Shown here piece by piece: positions 1-8,809 of a DNA stretch of 64,000 nucleotides; position 1 is the first letter of the stretch; each line of letters starts with the position of its first letter. Location of the stretch: the NCBI RefSeq assembly GCF_900187975.1, contig NZ_FZPC01000013.1, positions 1 through 64,000 of the forward strand, given 5' to 3'. The position numbers were made by a program, and so were the translations under genes. The stretch is from Pseudomonas delhiensis. Its GTDB lineage: Bacteria > Pseudomonadota > Gammaproteobacteria > Pseudomonadales > Pseudomonadaceae. Under the pieces are notes generated by a model, which searched no databases, was not told the origin of the DNA, and worked only from the letters and a program-made list of their open reading frames with translations.

Positions 1-86
1 ATGTTCATCGTGACTCCCCCTCCGGGACTGTTGCCAACACATCAGTCTGGCACCTAGATGCCGTAGGAGGGAGGAGTCCATTTCAT
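1..86 (-). mobile_element. Probable 5' edge of an IS110/IS1111-type insertion sequence (truncated by window)
   Basis: Read on the minus strand, this stretch resembles an IS leader. An ATG at 8-6 is preceded by a strong purine-rich ribosome binding site (rc of about 16-26), and about 75 bp of non-coding sequence precedes that up to the point where the local repeats begin. Only about two codons of the putative transposase remain, so no protein evidence exists. The IS110/IS1111 assignment rests on my memory of similar leaders upstream of Pseudomonas transposases that target REP sequences. The nearby dense REP-like repeats fit that habit. The alternative is an ordinary gene start. Confidence 0.35.
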
Positions 87-87
87 T

Positions 88-443
88 GCCCTACGAGTTT
101 GCCGGCTGACTCTGCGTTATCCGACAGCTCGGGACAGCCCCCTCTCCCTTCAGGGAGAGGGTTGGGGAGAGGGGACGGACTTCGCTCTGGCACCTCTGCC
201 AACCCTGACTCCGCTCCCCCTCCCTAACCCTCCCCGCAAGCGGGAGAGGGGACCGTTCGGTGTGATGCGAAACCACGAAGCTCCCGGATTCCCATGTAGG
301 GCGCATAACGCCTACGGCGTTATCCGCCAAATCGCGGACAAGGTCCGCGCCTACGGTTCCAGGAAGCACAGTCGTAGGAGCGGACTCCGTCCGCGATTGC
401 CCCCCGCCACACAAAACCCTCCGGTGGCACAGCCCTCCCCCGG
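88..443. repeat. Cluster of dispersed Pseudomonas repeats (copy 2 at 879-1235)
   Basis: Non-coding. About 139-174 and 213-252 are two oppositely oriented copies of the CCCTCTCCC...GGGAGAGGG type repeat. About 298-328 is the imperfect palindrome GGGCGCATAACGCCTACGGC followed by GTTATCCGCC. About 371-397 is a REP-like GTAGGAGCGGACTCCGTCCG element. The same three families recur in most larger gaps of this window. No open frame here looks like a gene. Confidence 0.75.
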
Positions 444-878
444 CTAGATGTTGTACTCCGGCGGCGGCGCCGGCAGTTGCGCCAGCAGTTCGTGCAGCCC
501 CGCCGACCACTGCTTGCGGATGCTCGCGTAGTAGGCGTCCTCCTCCGTCACCCGGTAGCCCGCCGGGACGATCAGGCTGTCGCGGTGGTACACCAGCAGG
601 TCCAGCGGCATGCCCACCGAGAGGTTGCTTCGAATCGTCGAATCGAAGGACACCAGCGCGCAGCGCAGGCCTTCGGCCAGGCTGGTGGTGAACTCCAGGT
701 TGCGGTCGAGGATCGGCTTGCCGTACTTGCTCTCGCCCAGCTGCAGGAAGGGCGTGTCTTCCGTGGCCTGGATGAAGTTGCCCTGGGGGTAGATGCTGTA
801 CAGCTCCGGCGGGCCGCCGGCGATCTGCCCGCCGACCAGGAAGGAGCAGCTCAGGTCGGTGTTGCCGGCCAGGGGCGC
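444..878 (-). pseudogene. Truncated duplicate of the Anbu peptidase gene (3' fragment)
   Basis: This encodes residues about 101-244 of the Anbu peptidase at 1236-1970 and uses the identical stop codon context. It lacks the N-terminal third, including the nucleophilic Thr and the catalytic Asp and Lys. An internal ATG at 653 could start a 69-residue product, but nothing resembling a ribosome binding site supports it. It is a by-product of the 791-bp tandem duplication and is not expected to be catalytically active. Confidence 0.85.
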
Positions 879-1235
879 GCCCTACGAGTTTGCCGGCTGA
901 CTCTGCGTTATCCGACAGCTCGGGACAGCCCCCTCTCCCTTCAGGGAGAGGGTTGGGGAGAGGGGACGGACTTCGCTCTGGCACCTCTGCCAACCCTGAC
1001 TCCGCTCCCCCTCCCTAACCCTCCCCGCAAGCGGGAGAGGGGACCGTTCGGTGTGATGCGAAACCACGAAGCTCCCGGATTCCCATGTAGGGCGCATAAC
1101 GCCTACGGCGTTATCCGCCAAATCGCGGACAAGGTCCGCGCCTACGGTTCCAGGAAGCACAGTCGTAGGAGCGGACTCCGTCCGCGATTGCCCCCCCGCC
1201 ACACAAAACCCTCCGGTGGCACAGCCCTCCCCCGG

Positions 1236-1970
1236 CTAGATGTTGTACTCCGGCGGCGGCGCCGGCAGTTGCGCCAGCAGTTCGTGCAGCCCCGCCGACC
1301 ACTGCTTGCGGATGCTCGCGTAGTAGGCGTCCTCCTCCGTCACCCGGTAGCCCGCCGGGACGATCAGGCTGTCGCGGTGGTACACCAGCAGGTCCAGCGG
1401 CATGCCCACCGAGAGGTTGCTTCGAATCGTCGAATCGAAGGACACCAGCGCGCAGCGCAGGCCTTCGGCCAGGCTGGTGGTGAACTCCAGGTTGCGGTCG
1501 AGGATCGGCTTGCCGTACTTGCTCTCGCCCAGCTGCAGGAAGGGCGTGTCTTCCGTGGCCTGGATGAAGTTGCCCTGGGGGTAGATGCTGTACAGCTCCG
1601 GCGGGCCGCCGGCGATCTGCCCGCCGACCAGGAAGGAGCAGCTCAGGTCGGTGTTGCCGGCCAGGGGCGCGGCGTCGCGGGCCACCACCTCGCGCACGGT
1701 GGCGGCCACCAGGGCGGTGGCTTCGTAGAGGGTGGGCACGCTGTGCAGGTTGGCCTGGGCGGTGTCGCCCAGGCGTTGCTTCAGCAGGTTCACCACCGAC
1801 TGCGAGGTGGCCAGGTTGCCGGCGCTCTGCAGCACGATCAGGCGCTCGCCGGGCACGCCGAAGGTGAACAGCTTGCGGAAGGTGGCGATGTGGTCGATGC
1901 CGGCGTTGGTCCGCGAGTCCGAGGCGAACACCAGGCCCTCGTCCAGGCACATGGCTACGCAATAGGTCAT
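1236..1970 (-). CDS. Anbu-type proteasome-like peptidase (ancestral beta subunit)
   Basis: A 244-residue protein of the bacterial Ntn-hydrolase family related to proteasome beta subunits and HslV. The start MTYCVAM places Thr2 to become the N-terminal nucleophile after Met removal. The SDSRTNAG segment supplies the Asp (mature D17) and FRKL supplies the Lys (mature about 32), the proteasomal triad. An AGAAGG ribosome binding site precedes the ATG. It is the last gene of a four-gene minus-strand operon with ATP-grasp, alpha-E and transglutaminase-like genes. That is the conserved Anbu context, thought to make and process a peptide or peptide tag. The physiological substrate is unknown. Its 3' half is duplicated downstream (444-878). 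Confidence 0.93.
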   Translation of the reverse strand: MTYCVAMCLDEGLVFASDSRTNAGIDHIATFRKLFTFGVPGERLIVLQSAGNLATSQSVVNLLKQRLGDTAQANLHSVPTLYEATALVAATVREVVARDAAPLAGNTDLSCSFLVGGQIAGGPPELYSIYPQGNFIQATEDTPFLQLGESKYGKPILDRNLEFTTSLAEGLRCALVSFDSTIRSNLSVGMPLDLLVYHRDSLIVPAGYRVTEEDAYYASIRKQWSAGLHELLAQLPAPPPEYNI

Positions 1971-2040
1971 GGGATGGCCTTCTTCTGGGGTGCCCGGGGA
2001 ATACTAGACCACCGGGCGCCTTCGCCCGGCCCCGTCGGGC

Positions 2041-2835
2041 TCACTGCTGGCCGCGCAGCAGCGGCGCCACCACCCGCGCGTGCATCTGCTCGCCCAGGCC
2101 GCTGCCGCGGCGCATGCCGCGCACCGGGCAGGCGTCCAGGTAGTCCAGGCCCACCGCCAGCTTCAGGTGGCGCTCCGGGCGCGCCAGTTCGTTGGTCACG
2201 TCGAAGCTGTACCAGGCATCGTCCAGCCAGGCCTCGGCCCAGGCGTGGTTGGCCAGGTCCTGGTCGCCGCCGCGGTACAGGTAGCCGGAGACGAAGCGCG
2301 CCGGGATGCCCAGGCTGCGCGCGCAGGCGAGGAAGGCATGGGTGTGGTCCTGGCAGACCCCGGCGGCGCCGGCGAAGGCCTCGGCGGCGGTGCTTTCCAC
2401 CCCGGTGGAGCCCGGCTGGAACGGCATCTGCGCGTGCAGGGCGTGCATCAGCCTGATCAGCGCCGCGCGGTCGCGGGCCTCGCCGCACTGCGCCAGGGCG
2501 AAGGCGCGCAGGGCGTCGTCGGGGGTGGTCAGGCGAGTGTGGCGCAGGAACGGCAGCGGCGACAGGGCATCGTGCTCGGCCTCGCGGCTCTCGTCGATCT
2601 CCACCAGGCCGCGGGCGCGGATCACCACGGCCTCGTGGGGTTCGTCGATGCTCAGCACGTGCAGCACGTTGCCGTAGGGGTCGCGCTGGGCGCGGGCCGG
2701 GCGCGGCAGCGTGAGCTCCCAGCTGAGCACGTGCTGGCGCTCGCTTTCCTGGGGCGTCAGGCGCAGGTACTGGATGCTGGCGCGCACCGGGTCGTCGTAG
2801 CGGTAGGTGGTGTCGTGGCTGATGGCGAGTTTCAT
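2041..2835 (-). CDS. Transglutaminase-like cysteine peptidase of the Anbu operon
   Basis: A 264-residue cytosolic protein with an N-terminal beta-rich domain (residues 1 to about 110, transglut_N-like) and a transglutaminase core. The catalytic triad is visible as Cys161 (GAAGVCQDH), His197 (ANHAWAEAW) and Asp212 (FDVTNE). No signal peptide is seen. Its ATG overlaps the stop of the upstream alpha-E gene by 4 bp (ATGA), so the two are translationally coupled. Family members in this context are thought to cleave or transfer amide/isopeptide bonds made by the neighbouring ATP-grasp enzyme. That role is inferred from conserved linkage and is not shown here. Confidence 0.9.
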   Translation of the reverse strand: MKLAISHDTTYRYDDPVRASIQYLRLTPQESERQHVLSWELTLPRPARAQRDPYGNVLHVLSIDEPHEAVVIRARGLVEIDESREAEHDALSPLPFLRHTRLTTPDDALRAFALAQCGEARDRAALIRLMHALHAQMPFQPGSTGVESTAAEAFAGAAGVCQDHTHAFLACARSLGIPARFVSGYLYRGGDQDLANHAWAEAWLDDAWYSFDVTNELARPERHLKLAVGLDYLDACPVRGMRRGSGLGEQMHARVVAPLLRGQQ

Positions 2836-3782
2836 ACGGCCTCCAGATAGGAACTGTGGATTGCCCGGGCCAGTTGGCGGACCAGCAGGATGAAGTCGGT
2901 GAGCCAGGCGTGCAGGCCGTCACCGAGGATCTCGTCGATCGCCGTGTAGCGCAGGCGCGCGGCCAGCTCGGCGGCCAGGCGCTGCGCCGGCCGGCCGTTG
3001 TCGCCGGGCAGGGTGGAAAGGATGCCGTCCAGTTCCTCCACGCAGGCTTGCAGGGAACGGGGCACCTCGGCACGCAGGAGCAGCAGTTCGGACACGTGGC
3101 GGGCATCGGGCGAGCCACGGTAGATCTCGTTGTAGGCTTCGAAGGACGAGAGGGCGCGCAGCAGCGCGCTCCACTGGTAGTAACCGCGCGCCGAGGTGTC
3201 GCTGACCTCCTCGGCCTCCTCGCCGAGCAGCTCGTAGCGGGCGTCGAGCAGGCGCAGGGTGTTGTCGGCGCGTTCGATGAAGGTGCCCAGGCGGATGAAG
3301 CTGGAGGCCTCGCCGCGCATGATGGTGCCGTAGGTGGCGCCGCGGAACAGGTACGAGCGCTCCTTCACCCATTCGCAGAAGCGGCTGATGCCGTAGCGGC
3401 CCAGGCCCTGCTGGGCGATGCTGCGCATCTCCAGCCAGGTGGCGTTGATGTTCTCCCAGATGTCCGCGGTGATCCGCCCGCGCACCGCGTGGGCGTTGCC
3501 GCGGGCGGCCTGCAGGCAGCGGTAGATGCTCGCCGGGTTGTCGGCGTCGAGGGCGAAGAAGTGCAGCATGCGCTCGGGCTGCATCTTCCCGTGGCGCTCC
3601 AGGTAGTCGTCCATGGTGCCGGTGATCAGCAGCGGCATGGCCAGCTCGTCGGCGCCGCCGCCGCGGTCGTCCGGCGGCATCAGCGACAGCGAGTAGCTCA
3701 CGTCGAGCATGCGCGCGAGGTTCTCCGCGCGCTCCAGGTAGCGGGACATCCAGTACAGGTCGGCTGCGGTACGGCTCAGCAT
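2832..3782 (-). CDS. Alpha-E domain protein (DUF403 family) of the Anbu operon
   Basis: A 316-residue, mostly alpha-helical protein beginning MLSRTAADLYWMSRYLERAE, the typical alpha-E family N-terminus. I chose the ATG at 3782 because GGAGGACTGAG lies directly before it. The gene starts one base after the TGA of the upstream ATP-grasp gene. An in-frame start 39 bp further upstream would lie inside that gene and adds an unconserved peptide. Alpha-E proteins occur either fused or adjacent to circularly permuted ATP-grasp proteins, and are thought to be their partner in an amidoligase complex. No catalytic residues can be assigned. Confidence 0.9.
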   Translation of the reverse strand: MLSRTAADLYWMSRYLERAENLARMLDVSYSLSLMPPDDRGGGADELAMPLLITGTMDDYLERHGKMQPERMLHFFALDADNPASIYRCLQAARGNAHAVRGRITADIWENINATWLEMRSIAQQGLGRYGISRFCEWVKERSYLFRGATYGTIMRGEASSFIRLGTFIERADNTLRLLDARYELLGEEAEEVSDTSARGYYQWSALLRALSSFEAYNEIYRGSPDARHVSELLLLRAEVPRSLQACVEELDGILSTLPGDNGRPAQRLAAELAARLRYTAIDEILGDGLHAWLTDFILLVRQLARAIHSSYLEAV

Positions 3783-3783
3783 C

Positions 3784-5193
3784 TCAGTCCTCCACCACCC
3801 AGGTGTCCTTGGTACCGCCACCCTGTGACGAATTGACGACCAGCGAGCCTTCGCGCAGCGCCACGCGGGTCAGCCCGCCGGGCACCAGGCGCGTCTCGCG
3901 GCCGGACAGCACGAAGGGCCGCAGGTCGATGTGGCGCGGGGCGATGCCGCTGTCGACGTAGGTCGGGCAGGTCGACAGGCACAGCGTCGGCTGGGCGATG
4001 TAGGCGTGCGGGCGGGCCTTGATGCGTTCGCGGAAGGCCTCGATCTCCTGGCTGCTGGCCGCGGGGCCCACCAGCATGCCGTAGCCGCCGGAGCCCTGGG
4101 TTTCCTTGACCACCAGTTCCGGCAGGTGCGCCAGCACGTGGGACAGGTCCTGGGGCTTGCGGCACTGCCAGGTGGGTACGTTCTTCAGGATGGGTTCCTC
4201 GGACAGGTAGAAGCGCACCATGTCGCCGACGTAGGGGTAGATCGACTTGTCGTCGGCCACCCCGGTGCCGATGGCGTTGGCCAGCACCACGTTGCCGGCG
4301 CGGTAGGCCGCCAGCAGGCCGGGCACGCCGAGCATCGACTCGGGGTTGAAGGCCAGGGGGTCGAGGAAGGCGTCATCCAGGCGCCGGTAGATCACGTCCA
4401 CCGGGCGCGGGCCGGCGGTGGTGCGCATGTACACGCGCTCGTCGCGGACGAACAGGTCGGCGCCCTCCACCAGCTCCACGCCCATCTCGCGGGCCAGGAA
4501 GGCGTGCTCGAAGTAGGCGCTGTTGAAGCGCCCGGGGGTCAGCACCACCACGCTGGGGTTGTCCAGCGGGCTGGAGCTGCGCAGGGTCTCCAGCAGCAGG
4601 TTCGGGTAGTGGTCGATGGGGGCGATGCGCTGCACGGCGAACAGCTCGGGGAACAGCCGCATCATCATCTTGCGGTCCTCGAGCATGTAGCTCACGCCGC
4701 TGGGGGTGCGCAGGTTGTCCTCCAGCACGTAGTAGCTGCCGTCGGCGTCGCGCACCAGGTCGACGCCGGCGATGTGGGCGTAGAGGTCGCGGTGCAGGTC
4801 CAGGCCCTGCATGGCGATCTGGTAGCCCTCGTTGGTCAGCACCTGCTCCGCCGGGACCACCCCGGCCTTGATGATGCGCTGCTCGTGGTAGAGGTCGGCG
4901 AGGAACATGTTCAGCGCCCGCACCCGCTGGATGCAGCCGCGCTCCACCACGCGCCATTCGCTCATGGGAATGCTGCGCGGGATGGTGTCGAACGGGATCA
5001 GGCGCTCGGTGCCCTGCTCGTCGCCATAGAGGGTGAAGGTGATGCCGGCGCGGTGGAACAGCAGGTCGGCCTCGCGCCGGCGCTGCTCCAGCGTCTCCGG
5101 CGGCGCCGCCGCCAGCCAGCGGGCGAATTCGCGGTAGTGCGCCCGGCACTGGCCATTCGCGTCATACATCTCATCGTAGAAAGTGCGGGACAT
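3784..5193 (-). CDS. Circularly permuted ATP-grasp protein (DUF404/DUF407 type)
   Basis: A 469-residue putative peptide or amide ligase. The N-terminus (MSRTFYDEMYD) and the segments LEDNLRTPSGVSYMLEDR (about 160-178) and VVKETQGSGGYGML (about 380) are hallmarks of this family, in which the ATP-grasp elements are circularly permuted. The ATG at 5193 is preceded by an AGGAG-type site. Longer in-frame starts up to 5355 add a low-complexity extension that is probably not translated. It is the first gene of the Anbu operon, followed at 1 bp by the alpha-E gene. The ligated substrate is not known. Confidence 0.92.
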   Translation of the reverse strand: MSRTFYDEMYDANGQCRAHYREFARWLAAAPPETLEQRRREADLLFHRAGITFTLYGDEQGTERLIPFDTIPRSIPMSEWRVVERGCIQRVRALNMFLADLYHEQRIIKAGVVPAEQVLTNEGYQIAMQGLDLHRDLYAHIAGVDLVRDADGSYYVLEDNLRTPSGVSYMLEDRKMMMRLFPELFAVQRIAPIDHYPNLLLETLRSSSPLDNPSVVVLTPGRFNSAYFEHAFLAREMGVELVEGADLFVRDERVYMRTTAGPRPVDVIYRRLDDAFLDPLAFNPESMLGVPGLLAAYRAGNVVLANAIGTGVADDKSIYPYVGDMVRFYLSEEPILKNVPTWQCRKPQDLSHVLAHLPELVVKETQGSGGYGMLVGPAASSQEIEAFRERIKARPHAYIAQPTLCLSTCPTYVDSGIAPRHIDLRPFVLSGRETRLVPGGLTRVALREGSLVVNSSQGGGTKDTWVVED

Positions 5194-5565
5194 GCCGAAC
5201 TCCTTGTCGCCACCAGTACTCTTGCCATCGCAAGCCCCGTGCCATCGAAACAAAGCCTTTCGCTTCAACGACTTGCAAAACACGCCCTGCCCTGGCGCGC
5301 CACTTTGGTGCAGCCGGCGCGGGCAACGGGCCGGCACCGCCCCGTTTGGCGCCAACCGGGTCAGTCTAGGCCAGCGGCGGCAACCGGCCCGCCGGACTTG
5401 GGCCTATGCTTATGCCTGGACGGCGGCCGTGGGCTTGTAGCCCCCGCAGGGCGCGACTAGGCTGCCAGAGATGTCGATCTGCCATGACATGATGCTGTGC
5501 CCAGGTGCCCCGCCCGCGGTGCGGTACGGCCGCAGAGGCTCCTAACCCCTTACAGGAGTCCGACC
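5194..5565. other. Divergent intergenic region between the Anbu operon and ydcSTUV-patD
   Basis: 372 bp with no credible gene. It must hold the promoters of both outward-facing operons. For the plus-strand operon, TTGTAG (5435-5440) and TAGGCT (5458-5463) with 17-bp spacing are a weak sigma-70-like candidate. I see no clear operator. Confidence 0.4.
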
Positions 5566-6705
5566 ATGCCTTCCCCGAAATTCGCCCCCCTGGCCTTCGC
5601 CGGCGTCTGCGCCCTGGCCAGCGCCGCCTCGCAGGCCGCCCAGAGCGGCGCGCCCGAGGGCGCCCTCGACATCATCGCCTGGCCCGGCTACATCGAACGC
5701 GGCGAGAGCGACAAGAACTACGACTGGGTGACGCCCTTCGAGAAGGAGACCGGCTGCAAGGTCAACGTGAAGACCGCCGCCACCTCCGACGAGATGGTCA
5801 GCCTGATGGCCAAGGGCGGCTACGACCTGGTCACCGCCTCGGGCGATGCCTCGCTGCGCCTGGTCTACGGCAAGCGCGTGCAGCCGATCGACGTCGGCCG
5901 GATCCCCAACTGGAAGAACGTCGACCCACGCCTGCAGGACGCGCCCTGGCACACCGTCGCCGGCAAGCACTACGGCACGCCCTACCAGTGGGGCCCGAAC
6001 GTGCTGATGTACAACACCAAGGTCTTCCCCAAGGCGCCGGAAAGCTGGAGCGTGGTGTTCAAGGAACAGCAGCTGCCCGACGGCAAGAGCAACAAGGGCC
6101 GCGTGCAGGCCTACGACGGCCCCATCTACATCGCCGACGCCGCGCTCTACCTCAAGGCCACCGAACCCTCCCTGGGCATCCAGGACCCGTACCAGCTCAC
6201 CGAGGACCAGTACGCCGCGGTGCTCAAGCTGCTGCGCGCCCAGCACGCGCTGATCCACCGCTACTGGCACGACGCGACCGTGCAGATGAGCGACTTCAAG
6301 AACGAGGGCGTGGCCGCCTCCGGCTCCTGGCCCTACCAGGTCAACGCCCTGCAGGGCGAGAAGCAGCCGATCGCCTCGACCATCCCCGCCGAGGGCGTCA
6401 CCGGCTGGGCCGACACCACCATGCTGCACGTCGACGCCAAGCACCCGAACTGCGCCTACAAGTGGCTGAACTGGTCGCTGGAACCCAAGGTGCAGGGCGA
6501 CGTCGCCGCCTGGTTCGGCTCGGTGCCGGCGGTGCCGGCCGGCTGCAAGGAAAGCCAGCTGCTCGGCGCCCAGGGTTGCGCCACCAACGGCTACGACCAG
6601 TTCGAGCGCATCGCCTTCTGGAAGACGCCGCAGGCCGAGGGCGGGAAGTACGTGCCCTATAGCCGCTGGACGCAGGATTACATCGCGATCATGGGCGGCA
6701 GGTAG
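5566..6705 (+). CDS. ydcS: ABC transporter substrate-binding protein, polyamine/GABA type (YdcS-like)
   Basis: A 379-residue periplasmic solute-binding protein. Residues 1 to about 25 form a Sec signal peptide (hydrophobic LAFAGVCALASAAS, cleavage near SQA/AQ). The mature region (ALDIIAWPGYIERGESDKNY, ending in SRWTQDYIAIMGGR) matches the spermidine/putrescine-binding PotD/YdcS class. The ATG at 5566 is chosen because CAGGAG lies 8 bp before it. It is the first gene of an operon with an ATPase, two permeases and gamma-aminobutyraldehyde dehydrogenase, the same order as E. coli ydcSTUV-patD. That context points to uptake of putrescine, GABA or a related amine, but the exact ligand cannot be read from sequence. 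Confidence 0.88.
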   Translation: MPSPKFAPLAFAGVCALASAASQAAQSGAPEGALDIIAWPGYIERGESDKNYDWVTPFEKETGCKVNVKTAATSDEMVSLMAKGGYDLVTASGDASLRLVYGKRVQPIDVGRIPNWKNVDPRLQDAPWHTVAGKHYGTPYQWGPNVLMYNTKVFPKAPESWSVVFKEQQLPDGKSNKGRVQAYDGPIYIADAALYLKATEPSLGIQDPYQLTEDQYAAVLKLLRAQHALIHRYWHDATVQMSDFKNEGVAASGSWPYQVNALQGEKQPIASTIPAEGVTGWADTTMLHVDAKHPNCAYKWLNWSLEPKVQGDVAAWFGSVPAVPAGCKESQLLGAQGCATNGYDQFERIAFWKTPQAEGGKYVPYSRWTQDYIAIMGGR

Positions 6706-6717
6706 CGCTCCGGCAAC

Positions 6718-6830
6718 CGTAGGGCGAATAACCGTTCGCGGTTATCCGCCGCCTGGCCTCGGTTACCGCCCCACTCGGGTTCGACCCTGGGTGTAACGGC
6801 GTACAACCGCGAACGGTTGTACGCCCTACG
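6718..6830. repeat. Inverted pair of GTAGGGCG-type palindromic repeats
   Basis: GTAGGGCGAATAACCGTTCG (6719 on) continues into GGTTATCCGCC. Its inverted relative runs from GGCGTACAACCGCGAACGG to CGCCCTACG, ending at 6830. Each half is itself an imperfect palindrome. The pair lies between ydcS and ydcT, so it could fold into a large hairpin in the operon mRNA and lower expression of the distal genes relative to the binding protein. Confidence 0.75.
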
Positions 6831-6887
6831 TCGGGCGCTCCCCCATGCACTACCCTGTTAGAGCACACCAGCCACGCGGGTAGCGCC

Positions 6888-7907
6888 ATGACCACAGCCG
6901 TCCAGTTCACCGAGGTGAGCCGCCACTACGGCGAGGTGAAAGCCGTCGACCGGGTGTCCATCGAGATCAAGGATGGCGAGTTCTTCTCCATGCTCGGTCC
7001 CTCGGGCTCCGGCAAGACCACCTGCCTGCGGCTGATCGCCGGGTTCGAGCAACCCTCCTCCGGCTCCATCCGCATCCATGGCCAGGAAGCCGCCGGGCTG
7101 CCGCCCTACGAGCGCGACGTGAACACGGTGTTCCAGGACTACGCGCTGTTCCCCCACATGAACGTGCTGGACAACGTCGCCTATGGCCTGAAGGTCAAGG
7201 GCGTGGCCAAGGCCGAGCGCCTGAAGCGTGCCGAAGAGGCCTTGAACATGGTCGCCCTGGCCAACTACGGCAGCCGCAAGCCGGCGCAGCTGTCCGGCGG
7301 CCAGCGCCAGCGCGTGGCCCTGGCCCGCGCCCTGGTCAACCGCCCGCGCGTGCTGCTGCTGGACGAGCCCCTGGGCGCGCTGGACCTGAAGCTGCGCGAG
7401 CAGATGCAGGTGGAGCTGAAGAAGCTGCAGCGCCAGTTGGGCATCACCTTCATCTTCGTCACCCACGACCAGGGCGAGGCGCTGTCCATGTCCGACCGCG
7501 TGGCGGTGTTCAACAAGGGTCGCATCGAGCAGGTGGACACCCCGCGCAACCTCTACATGAAGCCGGCCACGCCCTTCGTCGCCGAGTTCGTCGGCACCGC
7601 CAACGTGCTGCGCGGCGACCTCGCCCGGCGCCTGCTCGGCGAGGCCGGGGCCTGGTCGCTGCGGCCGGAGCACGTGCGCTTCGGCCAGGCGCGCGAGGGC
7701 GAACTGCAGGTCGCCGGCACCCTGGTGGACGTGCAGTACCTGGGCGCCGCCAGCCGCTACGAGATCGCCCTGGACGACGGCGGCCGGCTGGTGGCCGCGC
7801 TGCCCAACGGCGAGCGCGAGGAACTGCGCCCGCAGCCCGGCGAGGCGGTCAGCGCCTGCTGGGCGCGCAGCGCGCTGGTGCCGCTGCGCGAGGAGCCGCT
7901 GCCATGA
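6888..7907 (+). CDS. ydcT: ABC transporter ATP-binding protein, polyamine type (YdcT/PotA-like)
   Basis: A 339-residue ATPase of the cytoplasmic face of the importer. Walker A GPSGSGKTT (37-45), signature LSGGQRQRVALARAL, Walker B VLLLDEP and the H-loop THDQGEAL are all intact. The C-terminal ~100 residues form a TOBE-like regulatory domain (SLRPEHVRFG). The stop overlaps the start of the first permease as ATGA, so translation is coupled. A repeat pair of about 110 bp separates it from the binding-protein gene. PotA-like ATPases often serve several polyamine systems, and here the linkage indicates a dedicated one. Confidence 0.93.
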   Translation: MTTAVQFTEVSRHYGEVKAVDRVSIEIKDGEFFSMLGPSGSGKTTCLRLIAGFEQPSSGSIRIHGQEAAGLPPYERDVNTVFQDYALFPHMNVLDNVAYGLKVKGVAKAERLKRAEEALNMVALANYGSRKPAQLSGGQRQRVALARALVNRPRVLLLDEPLGALDLKLREQMQVELKKLQRQLGITFIFVTHDQGEALSMSDRVAVFNKGRIEQVDTPRNLYMKPATPFVAEFVGTANVLRGDLARRLLGEAGAWSLRPEHVRFGQAREGELQVAGTLVDVQYLGAASRYEIALDDGGRLVAALPNGEREELRPQPGEAVSACWARSALVPLREEPLP

Positions 7908-8809
7908 TGCGCGCGGTCTCCAGCTTCCTCTACCGGCGCGGCAACCTCTACCTGCTGATGCTGCTGATCCCGCCGCTGCTGTGGTTCGGGGTAATCTACG
8001 TCGGCTCGCTGTTCGCCCTGCTGTGGCAGAGCTTCTACACCTTCGACGACTTCACCATGGCGGTGACGCCGGAGCTGACCCTGGCCAACTACAAGGCGCT
8101 GTTCAACCCGGCCAACTACGACATCGTGCTGCGCACCCTGGGCATGGCCGTGGCGGTGTCCCTGGCCAGCGCCGTGCTGGCCTTCCCCATCGCCTACTAC
8201 ATGGCGCGCTTCGCCGGGCCCAAGGAGAAGGCCTTCTTCTATATCGCGGTGATGCTGCCGATGTGGGCCAGCTACATCGTCAAGGCCTACGCCTGGACGG
8301 TGATCCTGGCCAAGGGCGGCATCCTCTACTGGATCATCGAGAAGCTGCACCTGCTGGGGCCGCTGAACCTGCTGCTGGACGTGCCCGGCGTGGGCGGCAA
8401 CACCCTGTCCACCTCGCACCTGGGGCGCTTCTGGGTGTTCACCTACATCTGGCTGCCGTTCATGATCCTGCCGATCCAGGCCGCCCTGGAGCGCCTGCCG
8501 CCGTCGCTGCTGCAGGCCAGCGCCGACCTGGGCGCGCGGCCGCGGCAGACCTTCGCCCAGGTGATACTGCCGCTGGCCTTCCCCGGCGTGGTGGCCGGCT
8601 CGATCTTCACCTTCAGCCTGACCCTGGGCGACTTCATCATCCCGCAGCTGGTCGGCCCCAGCGGGCTGTTCATCGGCACCATGGTCTACGTGCAGCAGGG
8701 CTCCATCGGCAACATGCCGCTGGCCGCGGCCTTCACCCTGGTGCCCATAGTGCTGATCGCCATCTACCTGTCCATCGCCAAGCGGCTGGGGGCCTTCGAT
8801 GCACTCTGA
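7904..8809 (+). CDS. ydcU: ABC transporter permease 1 (YdcU/PotB-like)
   Basis: A 301-residue inner-membrane permease of the MetI/PotB superfamily with about six hydrophobic helices. The first is [20 protein letters not shown] near residues 13-32. The EAA-like loop contacting the ATPase is visible as [20 protein letters not shown], about residues 203-222. The start overlaps the ATPase gene by 4 bp and the stop overlaps the next permease by 11 bp, so the three are tightly coupled. Comparable to E. coli YdcU in order and size. Confidence 0.92.
   Translation: MMRAVSSFLYRRGNLYLLMLLIPPLLWFGVIYVGSLFALLWQSFYTFDDFTMAVTPELTLANYKALFNPANYDIVLRTLGMAVAVSLASAVLAFPIAYYMARFAGPKEKAFFYIAVMLPMWASYIVKAYAWTVILAKGGILYWIIEKLHLLGPLNLLLDVPGVGGNTLSTSHLGRFWVFTYIWLPFMILPIQAALERLPPSLLQASADLGARPRQTFAQVILPLAFPGVVAGSIFTFSLTLGDFIIPQLVGPSGLFIGTMVYVQQGSIGNMPLAAAFTLVPIVLIAIYLSIAKRLGAFDAL

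Larger units (their letters stand above)
88..1670. repeat. Tandem direct duplication, two ~791-bp units
   Basis: Unit 1 (88-878) and unit 2 (879-1670) match base for base over the stretches I compared. The one difference I saw is a C-run of six (about 400) versus seven (about 1191-1197). Each unit contains the intergenic repeat cluster plus the 3' end of the Anbu gene. The junction GCGC|GCCCTACG at about 878 shows only 2-3 bp of shared sequence, so it looks like a recent illegitimate tandem duplication. An assembly artefact is the main alternative because the copies are nearly identical. Confidence 0.9.

Noticed and set aside
444-653. 69-residue frame as a functional small gene
   Set aside because: It is the tail of the duplicated Anbu gene without the catalytic N-terminus or an initiation site.
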